Below are positions 36,071 through 44,937 of a stretch of 64,000 nucleotides of DNA, in pieces. The notes under the pieces were generated by a model. It saw only the letters and a list, made by a program, of their open reading frames with translations, was not told the DNA's origin and ran no database searches. The position numbers and the translations under genes were made by a program. Position 1 is the stretch's first letter; every line of letters starts with the position of its first letter. The DNA comes from Vallitalea sp. Lineage in GTDB: Bacteria; Bacillota; Clostridia; Lachnospirales; Vallitaleaceae. The stretch spans positions 19,199 through 83,198 of the forward strand of contig JAOARM010000045.1 in NCBI GenBank assembly GCA_025210515.1. The letters are read 5' to 3'.

Positions 36071-36616
36071 TTATATTAATTTATCAATATCTTTCTTAAT
36101 GTCGTTAGGTTCAACTGCTGATTCATATCGACTAATAACATTACCTTGTCTATCAATTAAAAACTTAGTAAAATTCCACTTAATATAATCTCCAACAGAT
36201 AGTTCTGGATATTTGTCTTTAATTATTGAATCTAATATTTTATTACTTGGATTACTCATATCAAACCCTTCAAATGGAGCTTTTTCTATTAGATATTTAA
36301 AAATTGGATGTGCATTTTTACCATTAACTTGGATTTTCTCAAACATATTAAATGTAACTCCATAATTCAGCTGACAGAACTCTTTTGTTTCTTTATTAGT
36401 ACCTGGATCTTGAGCTGCAAATTGATTACATGGAAAACCTAATATCATAAATCCTTTGTCTTTATATTCTTTATATAATGATTGTAAATCTTCTAACTGA
36501 TGTGTAAATCCACATTTACTAGCTGTATTAACAATAAGAAGAACTTTCCCCTTATATTTTTCAAAATTAACCTTTTCCCCATCAATACTATTTGCTGTAA
36601 AATTATAAATACTCAT
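36071..36616 (-). CDS. Glutathione peroxidase-family thiol peroxidase (cysteine type)
   Basis: A 181-residue peroxidase of the GPx family. The peroxidatic cysteine is C35 (ASKCGFTH). The FPCNQF motif at 61-66 supplies Gln65, a resolving Cys is probably C81 (EFCQLNYGVTFN), and WNFTKFL holds the catalytic Trp. The active site is cysteine, not selenocysteine. Such bacterial enzymes usually take electrons from thioredoxin rather than glutathione. It lies in an operon with an OhrR-like sensor, fitting defence against organic hydroperoxides. Confidence 0.88.
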   Translation of the reverse strand: MSIYNFTANSIDGEKVNFEKYKGKVLLIVNTASKCGFTHQLEDLQSLYKEYKDKGFMILGFPCNQFAAQDPGTNKETKEFCQLNYGVTFNMFEKIQVNGKNAHPIFKYLIEKAPFEGFDMSNPSNKILDSIIKDKYPELSVGDYIKWNFTKFLIDRQGNVISRYESAVEPNDIKKDIDKLI

Positions 36617-36641
36617 ATACTATTCCTCCAATTTAATTATA

Positions 36642-36685
36642 TTTAATTCAATTAAATTTTACACAATCAAATTTGTTTTGTCAAT
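36642..36685 (-). promoter_or_regulatory. Promoter and OhrR-type operator of gpx-ohrR
   Basis: On the minus strand, -35 TTGACA (36680-36685) and -10 TAAAAT (36657-36662) have a 17-bp spacer. Overlapping the -10 is a perfect odd palindrome ATTTAATT-c-AATTAAAT (36642-36658), resembling half-sites of Bacillus OhrR boxes (AATT-rich dyads). The position fits repression by the MarR-type protein encoded in this operon. Confidence 0.65.
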
Positions 36686-36699
36686 ACCTATAACTTAGA

Positions 36700-37146
36700 C
36701 TATCTTTCTTCATATAACTTAATCCATTGTTCAACACTAATTTTACTTACTAATTCACCTATTAGTTCATATGGAATATTATCAATTCTCTTAAATCTTA
36801 TGCAACTTTTACCCATATCAAGTTTGTACTTAGATACTTTCTTATATTCTTCTTGAAACCATATAAGTAATTGTTGATTAGCATATAATCCCAAGTGATA
36901 TAATGCAATATAATTTTTCTGGGATGCAATATTGATAAATGGTAATGGTAATTTTGTGTCACAATGATATCCTTTTGGATATATAGAATGTGGAACAACA
37001 TAACCAATCATTCCATAACTAATAGTTTCTTGAAATCCTTCTGGTATATTCTCAATAATAGTAGTTCTTAATTTTGTCATTGGTTTTTTTCTATCTTGAG
37101 GAATTTTCTCAAGATACTCATCTACATTGTCTGCATCAATAATCAA
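36700..37146 (-). CDS. DUF1801 (YdhG-like) domain protein
   Basis: A 148-residue protein matching the DUF1801 pattern: VDEYLEKIPQDRKKPMTKLR at the start, ETISYGMIGYV in the middle and IRFKRIDNIPYELIGELV toward the end. The start is TTG at 37146, supported by AGGAGGG seven bases upstream and by the match of the family's N-terminus. Members have a frataxin-like fold, and some are called intracellular iron chaperones. The role here is unknown. Confidence 0.75.
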   Translation of the reverse strand: MIIDADNVDEYLEKIPQDRKKPMTKLRTTIIENIPEGFQETISYGMIGYVVPHSIYPKGYHCDTKLPLPFINIASQKNYIALYHLGLYANQQLLIWFQEEYKKVSKYKLDMGKSCIRFKRIDNIPYELIGELVSKISVEQWIKLYEER

Positions 37147-37174
37147 TAATAATCCCTCCTAATATTAAAACTTA

Positions 37175-38908
37175 TTATTTAACATTAATCAATAAATTAC
37201 CTTCTAGATTATTTATTATTATTTTATTATCTTTTCCAATTTCACCTTGTATATTAATAAATTCTATTGTAAATTCAACATATTCATTTTCAACATTATA
37301 TAAAAGTTGTTTATCTAATCTCTTTTCATCAGTATATAATTCATTACTTAATTCACCAATTATATCTGTTATATACTTACTGATTAAAACTCTATTTTCT
37401 TTCTTTATTTCAATTTTATCATCAATTAGTGATATACTTACATTAATAGGTTTTTTATCAATAACTATGGATTTATTATTATAGTTTTCAACTAAAAAGC
37501 GAGCTATATAATCAACGTTAGAAGTATCCATCATTTTATTATATAAATTATAATAATATGTTATATATTGTCTATCATCTCTAATATACTTATTATATTG
37601 AAATCCAAGTAATTCATCCATGTTCTCTAATTTGAAATCTTTTGGAAAAACACTTATTTCATCTAGGGCATCATATCTGTCAAAATACCTAATGATATTA
37701 ATAATATTTTTTTGTTCTCTTTTATCTAAATCTTTTCTTGCAATAATTTTATTATGTTCAATCATATTATATTTTTCAAGTAGACCTTCTAGTCTATTAT
37801 TCTGACTAGCAAAACTAATTTCAAAACCATTTATAGGTCCAAATGCAGACAATATTATTAAAACCATTGCTGTAATTATTGTTGAAATATTTTTTGATTT
37901 CACCTTAAAAATATGATATCCCATAGATAGTAAAAACCAAATTCCACAAGCCAATACATAATATCTAAGCAAAGTAAATGAAAATGCATTTATTCTTATA
38001 GTTATTGTAATAAAAAACATTATTAATGGAACTAGAAATATATAAGGAAAATATCTTTTATATTTACTTAAATAATAATTCTCATTACCTATTTCAGCTA
38101 CAACAAATAGTAGTAAAACACTAATTATCCCATACCATAATACTAAATGCCCTATAATCCCTTGTGGCCATTGCCATTTTATTAATATTCTAATAAAATA
38201 TGCGTATAATACAACTGTATAGGCTAACTGTAACGGAATAACTATATACATAAAAAGAACTTTTAATACTTTTGGATAATTCTTAGTAGATATTGAATTT
38301 TCTCTTCTAGGTATTTGTCCTAGAAAAAAGATAACACCAAATATTCCTATAGCTATTAACAATAAATCAAAATAGATGATTTCATTCATATATAGATCAA
38401 AAAGACTGTTAACGCTAAAAACTAGTGCCATTAATCCTAAGTAAAGAACAAAAGTATATAGATATGTGATAACAAAAGATACGAACAATTGCACACAATA
38501 TATTGAATAATATTTTCTATTATAAAAATATGGTATTATAGTAAATAATAAATACAAACATAATGACGCACTTATATATCTAATAGTAAATTGATTGTCT
38601 AAGTTCTCTGGCAATAAGAAATATATAACAATTCCTAATAATATTAATAACACATCTATTCCGTACAAAAATAATTTTCTAAACTCAAATCGTTCATATA
38701 TTAACTTAATACTAGCTGATATAGGTACTCCTAATGCTATAACTAATAATACTTTTGTGAGATTATCTTCATATGTATTACTATGATTTAGTACAATACC
38801 AATTATGACCATTATACTAGATAAAATTATAGTTTCTGGAAATCTCTCAATACTAGTTCTAATATAAGATATTACTATGTTTATTATCTTCTTAACTTTT
38901 CTTATCAT
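37175..38908 (-). CDS. DUF4153-domain polytopic membrane protein
   Basis: A 577-residue protein with about 11 to 13 hydrophobic segments in residues 15-370 and a soluble C-terminal domain of about 200 residues. The sequence pattern (VFSVNSLFDLY, FFLGQIPRREN) fits the DUF4153 family, whose function is not established. The ATG at 38908 is chosen because the alternative GTG at 38917 lies within the AAGGCGGTG ribosome site. It is 28 bp upstream of the DUF1801 gene on the same strand. Confidence 0.72.
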   Translation of the reverse strand: MIRKVKKIINIVISYIRTSIERFPETIILSSIMVIIGIVLNHSNTYEDNLTKVLLVIALGVPISASIKLIYERFEFRKLFLYGIDVLLILLGIVIYFLLPENLDNQFTIRYISASLCLYLLFTIIPYFYNRKYYSIYCVQLFVSFVITYLYTFVLYLGLMALVFSVNSLFDLYMNEIIYFDLLLIAIGIFGVIFFLGQIPRRENSISTKNYPKVLKVLFMYIVIPLQLAYTVVLYAYFIRILIKWQWPQGIIGHLVLWYGIISVLLLFVVAEIGNENYYLSKYKRYFPYIFLVPLIMFFITITIRINAFSFTLLRYYVLACGIWFLLSMGYHIFKVKSKNISTIITAMVLIILSAFGPINGFEISFASQNNRLEGLLEKYNMIEHNKIIARKDLDKREQKNIINIIRYFDRYDALDEISVFPKDFKLENMDELLGFQYNKYIRDDRQYITYYYNLYNKMMDTSNVDYIARFLVENYNNKSIVIDKKPINVSISLIDDKIEIKKENRVLISKYITDIIGELSNELYTDEKRLDKQLLYNVENEYVEFTIEFINIQGEIGKDNKIIINNLEGNLLINVK

Positions 38909-39004
38909 AAAACACACCGCCTTATCATATAATTAGTAATTGATTATTAATAGTATTTTATACATTAAATAGAAATATTATTATATACATAATATCATAA
39001 AAAC

Positions 39005-39053
39005 AACTCCTTTTCATACAAGTAAAACATTTACTTTATAATAAAAAGGAGTT
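39005..39053 (-). terminator. Intrinsic terminator at the end of the ascorbate-PTS operon
   Basis: AACTCCTTTT (39005-39014) pairs with AAAAGGAGTT (39044-39053). A smaller inner hairpin AGTAAA/TTTACT forms inside, and the minus strand continues GTTTTT. It lies 28 bp past the stop of the beta-propeller-like gene. Confidence 0.8.
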
Positions 39054-39081
39054 AGTATATTTAATATAATCTTATTTAATT

Positions 39082-40110
39082 TTATTTTATAATTTCATAT
39101 ATTGCAACTTGCCCTATTTGTCTATTAGCAGCTAATATCACATCTTTATCTTCTAGATTAATTACAGATATATTACTTGGACCACCAACATTATCTATTA
39201 ACGTCTTTGAAATTATACCTATTTCTTCATTATATTGATAACAGATAACTTCTTGCTTTCCTTTTCTTCCACCAATAATAAATGATTTTTCTCCTGCTAA
39301 AGTACCGCCCCAAACTACATGTCCAAATTCATATGTATGATTGCATACAATTTTCCATTCTCCATCTACATTTTTATATATTTTTCCATCTTCTCCATGA
39401 AAAGGCTCAATAGTTGCAATTTCTAACTCTCCATCATTGTCAATATCGCATATAGCCATATCGCTTACTGGACAACTAAGTAGTTGTTCTGTTTCCCATT
39501 TTCCATCTTGCTTTTCTGGTACATATATAACATAAGCTCCTTCTTGGGCAGTAACAAAAAAAGCTTTTCTTCCATTCCATTCACCTGCACAGAAACCATG
39601 ATGCTTAGTTAATCCATCAATAACTGTAGTTAATTCAAACTCTTTAGTGATATCATCATTCATTTTTCCTATTACAGCTCTACCAGGCTTTGACCAATCA
39701 TCTTTATACTCTTTATCGTCACATAAAATACCACCAATAAAATACAATTCATCTTCTATTAGAAATAGATCAAAGCGATGTAAATATGGAATTGTCATAA
39801 TAGGAGTAATTGTCCATTTTCCATCAATATCACATTTTCCATGTACTATCTGAGATTCTTTTGAATTAAAAGTTGGAAAAAACTTTTGTGTGGCTACAAA
39901 TTCATTTTTCCTATTAGGAACTGGTATTATATTCATTGTACCACCTGGCTTATCCCATATCACAGAACTTTCTTTGGTTACTGCATTATAAGCTATACAT
40001 GAGGTATGCCCTTCTGATGCAACGATATAAGTTAACTCATCATTAACTTCCATAATACATGTTGCATAAGCTCTCTCTAATTCACCTAATACTTCTTTTC
40101 TAATTTTCAT
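39082..40110 (-). CDS. Uncharacterised beta-propeller-like protein in the ascorbate-PTS operon
   Basis: A 342-residue protein without signal peptide or membrane segment. It shows repeated short beta-strand blocks and one calcium-binding FG-GAP/VCBS-like motif (CDIDNDGELEIATI near residue 216), plus GHVVWGGTL and GGPSNISVIN, suggesting a cytoplasmic beta-propeller. I do not recognise a characterised family. Its ATG overlaps the ptsI stop by 4 bp, so it is translationally coupled to Enzyme I and is the last gene of the Ula-type operon. It may be a sugar-acid lactonase or isomerase replacing a missing step, but no catalytic motif supports this. Confidence 0.55.
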   Translation of the reverse strand: MKIRKEVLGELERAYATCIMEVNDELTYIVASEGHTSCIAYNAVTKESSVIWDKPGGTMNIIPVPNRKNEFVATQKFFPTFNSKESQIVHGKCDIDGKWTITPIMTIPYLHRFDLFLIEDELYFIGGILCDDKEYKDDWSKPGRAVIGKMNDDITKEFELTTVIDGLTKHHGFCAGEWNGRKAFFVTAQEGAYVIYVPEKQDGKWETEQLLSCPVSDMAICDIDNDGELEIATIEPFHGEDGKIYKNVDGEWKIVCNHTYEFGHVVWGGTLAGEKSFIIGGRKGKQEVICYQYNEEIGIISKTLIDNVGGPSNISVINLEDKDVILAANRQIGQVAIYEIIK

Positions 40111-41834
40111 ATGACCTGCTCCTTTTTACAATTTTCCAAAACATTATCCATATAATTTATAATCTCATCAGAGGTATTTAATTCAAGTACATTTCCAAGT
40201 ACTTTTTCCATATCAGCTAGAGATACTTTTCTAATTAAATCTTTGATAACAGGTATTGAGCTAGCACTCATACTAAATTCGTCTAATCCCATAGCAAGTA
40301 AAATCAATGCGGCTCTTTCATCACTGGCCAATTCTCCGCACATACCAGTTTTAATTCCTGCTGAATGAGAAGCATCAATTACTGTTTTTATGCTTTTTAA
40401 TACAGCTGGATGTAAAGAATTATATAATTTACTAATTGATTCATTTCCTCTATCCACTGCTAAGGTATACTGAGTCAAATCATTAGTACCTATGCTAAAG
40501 AAATCAACTTCTTTAGCCATCTTATCAGCTAACATAACAGCAGAAGGGGTTTCAATCATTATTCCTATCTTAATTTCATCATTAAATAGAATGCCCTCTG
40601 ACTTTAATTCATTTTTACATAATTTAATTATCTCTTTAACTTGTCTTATTTCTTCTATTGAAATTATCATTGGTATCATAAAGCTAATGTTACCATAATG
40701 ACTAGCTCTAAGTACTGCTCTAATCTGAGTTTTAAATATGTCTATATTATCAAGACACATACGCACAGCTCTCCATCCTAAAAATGGATTAAGTTCTTCA
40801 GGAAACTGGAAATATGGCAGTCCTTTATCTCCACCAATATCAAGTGTTCTTATAATTACCTCTTTATCTTCCATCTTTTCACATACAGTTTTATAATGAT
40901 TAAATTGTTCTTCTTCTGTAGGAAATTCTTTTCCATCCATATATATAAATTCTGTTCTATAAAGTCCTATTCCCTCAGCACCATTTTTAATAACTTTATC
41001 CATATCTTTTACTGTACCGATGTTTGCGTATAACTCAACTTCATGACCATCTTTTGTTATTGCTTTTAACTCTTTGATGGCTTCTAATTTCTTTTTATCT
41101 TCTTCTAGATCTTGTTTTATTATTTTATAACAATCTATAACATCATCAGATGGATTAATAATCATTTCACCTTTAATAGCATCTACTATTATTGTGTCAT
41201 TATTATTAATCATTGATAAGCAATTATTACATCCTACTATAGCAGGAATTTCTAATGTTCTAGCCATTATTGCTGTATGAGACGTTTGCCCCCCTACTTC
41301 TGTAATAAATCCTAAAACTTTATTAGTATCCATTGTTGCAGTATCAGATGGAACTAAATCATTAGCAATAACTATAACTTCATTTTCTAGATTTTGAAGA
41401 GATTGTATAGTTTTCCCTAATATATTGTATAAAAGTCTCTGTCCAACATCTCGAACATCTGAAGCTCTTTCTCTCATATATTCACTATCTAAACTTTCAA
41501 ATATAGTAGAAATCTCTTCAATAGCTTCTCTTAATGCAATTTCTACTCTTATCTTATTTTCTGTTATCTTGTTAATAACACTTTCTTCTAAAGCAGGGTC
41601 ATCTAACATAGTTAAATGTGCATGGAAAACAGCTGCTTTTTCTTCTCCCAATGTTTTTGTAGCTCTTTTTATTACTTCTGTTAATTGAATTCTAGTTATA
41701 TCTTTTCCACTATTGAATTTATCTATTTCTATATTAATATCATTAGTGTTTGATTTATCTAATTCTATTTCATCTTGTGAATATACATAAGCTTTCCCTA
41801 TAGCTATACCTTTAGATGCAATTATACCTTTCAT
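40107..41834 (-). CDS. ptsI: PTS Enzyme I (phosphoenolpyruvate-protein phosphotransferase)
   Basis: A 575-residue Enzyme I, the same length as E. coli PtsI. The phosphorylated histidine is H186 in GGQTSHTAIMAR. The PEP-binding barrel has GIGLYRTEFIYM, FFSIGTNDLTQYTLAVDR and the active-site Cys in GMCGELASD. I chose the ATG at 41834 because GAGGAGG lies just upstream; the open frame runs to 41924 into ulaE. It is encoded with HPr inside the ascorbate-type operon, which is unusual because these general components are normally in a separate ptsHI operon. Confidence 0.92.
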   Translation of the reverse strand: MKGIIASKGIAIGKAYVYSQDEIELDKSNTNDINIEIDKFNSGKDITRIQLTEVIKRATKTLGEEKAAVFHAHLTMLDDPALEESVINKITENKIRVEIALREAIEEISTIFESLDSEYMRERASDVRDVGQRLLYNILGKTIQSLQNLENEVIVIANDLVPSDTATMDTNKVLGFITEVGGQTSHTAIMARTLEIPAIVGCNNCLSMINNNDTIIVDAIKGEMIINPSDDVIDCYKIIKQDLEEDKKKLEAIKELKAITKDGHEVELYANIGTVKDMDKVIKNGAEGIGLYRTEFIYMDGKEFPTEEEQFNHYKTVCEKMEDKEVIIRTLDIGGDKGLPYFQFPEELNPFLGWRAVRMCLDNIDIFKTQIRAVLRASHYGNISFMIPMIISIEEIRQVKEIIKLCKNELKSEGILFNDEIKIGIMIETPSAVMLADKMAKEVDFFSIGTNDLTQYTLAVDRGNESISKLYNSLHPAVLKSIKTVIDASHSAGIKTGMCGELASDERAALILLAMGLDEFSMSASSIPVIKDLIRKVSLADMEKVLGNVLELNTSDEIINYMDNVLENCKKEQVI

Positions 41835-41857
41835 TCTTAACCTCCTCATTATATGAA

Positions 41858-42745
41858 CTAATTTTGTCCATAGTATACATTTTCCCCATGAAAACCTCCT
41901 TGATTCATTTTGTCTAATGCCCAATATCTAGCTTCTTTTATTTCTTGTATAGCTTCTTCAATAGTATATTCTTTGTTGTTATCCGCCCACATTTCTATTA
42001 GAAAAGGTCCTTTATAACTTATATGTTTTAAAGTATTAAACAACTTAACAAAATCAACTGTACCTTCTCCAAAAGGTACGCATTTAAAGATGCCTGGTTT
42101 AGTATCTTTTATATGTATAGCTACAATATGTTTTTTTCCAAGTTGTAGTTCATCACTTGGATTACTTGTCCACCTACTTAAATTGCCAAGGTCTGGATAT
42201 ACTTTTAACCAAGGAGAATTAATTAAGTCAATATATTCTTTTGCTCTAGTTATTGTTCCGATAAACTCTGTATCCATAATCTCAATAGCTAACATAACAG
42301 ATGCTCTAGATGCCCATTCTACTGATTGTTTAAGTCCTTCAATAAATCTCTGTTTAGTTTCATTATCAGCTTTTTCATAGTACACATCATAACCTGCTAA
42401 TTGTATAATTCTAATATCTAAATCAAGTGCAAATTGTATTGCTTTTTCCATTATTTCATATGCATTATTTTTAGTTGGTATATCTCTACTACCAAAAGGG
42501 AAACGTCTATGACCACTTAGACACATACTAGAAATTCTAATATCATGTTTTGATGCAAGATTTCTTAGATTATTTCGTTCTTCTTGTGACCAATCAAGTC
42601 TTTCTAATCTTTCATCACTTTCATCAATTGATATTTCTATATAATCAAATCCTGCTTCTTTAGCTGCAATGAATTTTTCTTCCCAGCTAAACGCATTAGG
42701 AAGTGCTTTTTCATAAATTCCAAAAGGTATTTTCTTCAAGTTCAT
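41858..42745 (-). CDS. ulaE: L-ribulose/L-xylulose-5-phosphate 3-epimerase (UlaE-like)
   Basis: A 295-residue xylose-isomerase-like TIM barrel enzyme of the UlaE/SgbU family. Characteristic segments include IPFGIYEKALPN, GFDYIEISIDE, RRFPFGSRD, MDTEFIGTI and VPFGEGTVDF. In the ascorbate pathway UlaE epimerises L-xylulose-5-phosphate to L-ribulose-5-phosphate. The ATG at 42745 has AGGAGGC upstream. It lies 23 bp upstream of ptsI. Confidence 0.87.
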   Translation of the reverse strand: MNLKKIPFGIYEKALPNAFSWEEKFIAAKEAGFDYIEISIDESDERLERLDWSQEERNNLRNLASKHDIRISSMCLSGHRRFPFGSRDIPTKNNAYEIMEKAIQFALDLDIRIIQLAGYDVYYEKADNETKQRFIEGLKQSVEWASRASVMLAIEIMDTEFIGTITRAKEYIDLINSPWLKVYPDLGNLSRWTSNPSDELQLGKKHIVAIHIKDTKPGIFKCVPFGEGTVDFVKLFNTLKHISYKGPFLIEMWADNNKEYTIEEAIQEIKEARYWALDKMNQGGFHGENVYYGQN

Positions 42746-42862
42746 AATTAAGCCTCCTACAACAAATAAGCTGTCAAACAATCCATTTAACTTTCTTAGA
42801 AAAAATTATTTCTCTTAGATATTGTTATAAAAATGTATTGATAGACAGCTTAATTTTATTGT

Positions 42863-43303
42863 TTATTTATCAAAAACTTCAAGTATATCTTTTACATTCT
42901 GTGCCTTCAATGCCTTATTATAATTATCTTCATCTGATAACACTTCAGCTAATTGACCTAGAACTTCAATATGTTTACCATCTTCTTTACAAGATAAAAC
43001 GATAATTAATGAAGCTAAATTCTCATCATTATTTGTAAAAGATACTGGTTCTTCTAGCTTCAATACACTAAGTCCAATTTCTAATGAACCTGCTTCTGGT
43101 CTAGCATGTGGCATTGCAATCATTGGAGCAATGATTATATATGGACCAAACTCATCAACACTCTGTATCATAGCTTCTACATATCCCTCAGTTATTTTAC
43201 CTTGTTCAAGCATTGGTTTTGAAGCTATTTTTATTGCTTCACGCCAGTTAGGTACTGATTTCATACATTGAACTACGTCTTTAGTAATTGTATTTGTTAT
43301 CAT
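42863..43303 (-). CDS. ulaC: PTS ascorbate-type IIA component (UlaC-like)
   Basis: A 146-residue IIA of the mannitol/fructose/ascorbate superfamily. The phosphorylated histidine is H66 in AMPHARPEAG. It accepts phosphate from HPr and passes it to the UlaB-type IIB at 46080. It is encoded 18 bp after ulaG in the second Ula operon rather than next to IIB and IIC. Confidence 0.87.
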   Translation of the reverse strand: MITNTITKDVVQCMKSVPNWREAIKIASKPMLEQGKITEGYVEAMIQSVDEFGPYIIIAPMIAMPHARPEAGSLEIGLSVLKLEEPVSFTNNDENLASLIIVLSCKEDGKHIEVLGQLAEVLSDEDNYNKALKAQNVKDILEVFDK

Positions 43304-43321
43304 AATATCATCTCCTGTTTA

Positions 43322-44386
43322 TTATAGAAGGGATTTAAAAGGTAAATCTGGCTCTATTGTAAAGGCATCATGAAAACCTCTATCATACATATATTGCAAC
43401 TTATCTTTATCGTTAGGATAAGTAAATTTACCACCAACTTCCCATATGAATGGTTTAAATGTATACTCTAATCTATGTTTTCTCATATTCCATAAAGTTA
43501 ATATTTCATTAGGATCAGCTTTGAAGTTCGTCCATATATCATGATGGAAAGGAATTATAACTTTTGTTTTTAATGATTCTGCCATTCTTAATATATCACT
43601 TGCTGTTAATTTATCTGTCATACCTCTTGGATTTTCACCAAAAGAACCTAGTGCAACGTCAACTTCATTTTCATTACCGTGTTTTGCAAAATAATTAGAG
43701 TAATGAGAATCTCCACTATGATATAGATTACCTCCAGGTGTTTTAATAAGATAATTAACTGCTAGTAAATCCATGTCTTGTGGCATTTTGTCTTTCAAAA
43801 CATTACCTGGCTTTGTAGTAACTAGTTCAGTACGATCAAATGAATCAAGAGCAACAATTTCTGTATCTTTTATCTTAACAACGTCACCTGGTTTTACAAC
43901 AATACAACGATTAGCTGGAACTCCCCAGCTTATCCATAAATCAACACAAGCTTGTGGTCCAATAAAAGGTACATCTTCTGAACAATTCTGTAAAACAGCA
44001 GCCGCAACATTAATGTCAATATGATCTCCGTGATCATGAGTAGCTAGTACAGCATCTAGCTCCTTAATTGCAAATGGATCAATTACACATGGAACGTTTC
44101 TAAGATTAGGTTGTAATGCTACGCAACCAATCATTCTTTGATGTTGGTGTTCTTTTCTCATTAACTCATTACCATGCGTTCTTTTACCACTCTTAACCCA
44201 TAAGTCAATAAGAATATTAGTATTTCCTTCTGTTTTCACCCATATACCTGTACATCCTAACCACCACATTGCAAATGTTCCAGGTTTTACTTCTTCTCTT
44301 TCAATTTCTTCATTCAACCAAGTTCCCCACTCTGGAAAATTAGATAATATCCAAGATTCTCTTGTTACATTATTAATTTCATTCAT
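43322..44386 (-). CDS. ulaG: L-ascorbate-6-phosphate lactonase (UlaG-like)
   Basis: A 354-residue metallo-beta-lactamase-fold enzyme, identical in length to E. coli UlaG. The metal motif is H117-D-H119-G-D121-H122 (THDHGDHID). [10 protein letters not shown] and [10 protein letters not shown] are also characteristic. It opens the lactone ring of L-ascorbate-6-phosphate made by the PTS. It lies between the HPr and IIA genes. Confidence 0.92.
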   Translation of the reverse strand: MNEINNVTRESWILSNFPEWGTWLNEEIEREEVKPGTFAMWWLGCTGIWVKTEGNTNILIDLWVKSGKRTHGNELMRKEHQHQRMIGCVALQPNLRNVPCVIDPFAIKELDAVLATHDHGDHIDINVAAAVLQNCSEDVPFIGPQACVDLWISWGVPANRCIVVKPGDVVKIKDTEIVALDSFDRTELVTTKPGNVLKDKMPQDMDLLAVNYLIKTPGGNLYHSGDSHYSNYFAKHGNENEVDVALGSFGENPRGMTDKLTASDILRMAESLKTKVIIPFHHDIWTNFKADPNEILTLWNMRKHRLEYTFKPFIWEVGGKFTYPNDKDKLQYMYDRGFHDAFTIEPDLPFKSLL

Positions 44387-44404
44387 AATTATTCCCCCTT
44401 TTGT

Positions 44405-44665
44405 CTATTCTTCCAAGTTCTGAATAAAATCTACAATAGCTGTCATAGCTTCTTCTTCATCTTCTCCATCAATTCTTATAGTAACTTCTACTCCTTTGTT
44501 AAGTCCTAGAGCCAAAATATTAAGAATGCTTTTTGCGTTAGCAACTTTTTCTTTCTTAATTACTTCAATTTTACTTTTGTATTTCATACATAGCTTAACT
44601 AACATATCAGCAGGTCTTGCATGAATACCTGTATCATTAATAATCTTTACATTTTGCTCTAACAT
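44405..44665 (-). CDS. ptsH: HPr phosphocarrier protein
   Basis: An 86-residue HPr. With the ATG at 44665 the phosphorylated histidine falls exactly at H15 (TGIHARPA) and the regulatory serine at S46 (NAKSILNI), matching the usual numbering and confirming the start; the open frame is longer (to 44704). Ser46 suggests regulation by HPr kinase and participation in catabolite control. It is the first gene of HPr-ulaG-ulaC-ulaE-ptsI-propeller, preceded by a strong promoter and an operator-like dyad. Confidence 0.92.
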   Translation of the reverse strand: MLEQNVKIINDTGIHARPADMLVKLCMKYKSKIEVIKKEKVANAKSILNILALGLNKGVEVTIRIDGEDEEEAMTAIVDFIQNLEE

Positions 44666-44775
44666 GTATCTCTTCCTCTCCAATATCAATATTATTTTAC
44701 TCAATCAGCATCATTTTTGTATGAAATTTTGTTCACTAAATCTAATTTATTGAATTTAATTTCTATCTTGTGCTC

Positions 44776-44804
44776 ATAATATCATGAGAAACTTATATAG
44801 TCAA
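44776..44804 (-). promoter_or_regulatory. Sigma-A promoter of the HPr-ulaG operon
   Basis: On the minus strand, -35 TTGACT (44799-44804) and -10 TATTAT (44776-44781) are exactly 17 bp apart, giving a leader of about 105 nt before the HPr start. Confidence 0.72.
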
Positions 44805-44820
44805 TGCTTCTAGAAATATA

Positions 44821-44832
44821 GAACATCTGTTC
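44821..44832. promoter_or_regulatory. Operator-like dyad GAACATCTGTTC
   Basis: A GAAC-N4-GTTC dyad (GAACATCTGTTC) lies 17 bp upstream of the -35 of the HPr operon. The left half and the T/C-G-T that follows recur twice in the ulaA promoter (47905 and 47934), suggesting a shared operator for the SorC regulator. It also fits the Gram-positive LexA consensus, so that alternative remains. Confidence 0.5.
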
Positions 44833-44878
44833 AAAAAACACCTAAAGTATAGATATAATAAATGTCTATAAAAAGCAA

Positions 44879-44902
44879 AAAACGGCTATTAATAGCCGTT
44901 TT
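44879..44902 (-). terminator. Intrinsic terminator after the SorC regulator
   Basis: Perfect 12-bp inverted repeat AAAACGGCTATT/AATAGCCGTTTT with continuing T-rich sequence (TTTTTTGC) on the minus strand, 36 bp beyond the SorC stop. Confidence 0.85.
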
Positions 44903-44937
44903 GTATAAATAATATTATGCTTTAGGAGTAGATATAT

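Larger units (their letters stand above)
44666..44937. promoter_or_regulatory. Control region of the HPr-ulaG operon with SorC terminator
   Basis: This 272-bp interval holds, from left to right, the HPr operon promoter (44776-44804), a GAAC-N4-GTTC dyad (44821-44832) and the terminator of the SorC gene (44879-44902), each listed separately. No gene was seen. Confidence 0.6.

Noticed and set aside
36071..36616. Selenocysteine glutathione peroxidase
   Set aside because: The active-site codon encodes cysteine; no in-frame UGA is present despite the selenium-related locus nearby.
42768..42851. Terminator from the AAGCTGTC/GACAGCTT repeat between ulaC and ulaE
   Set aside because: The arms are only 8 bp and about 68 bp apart, with no T-run after them; transcription most likely continues into ulaE.
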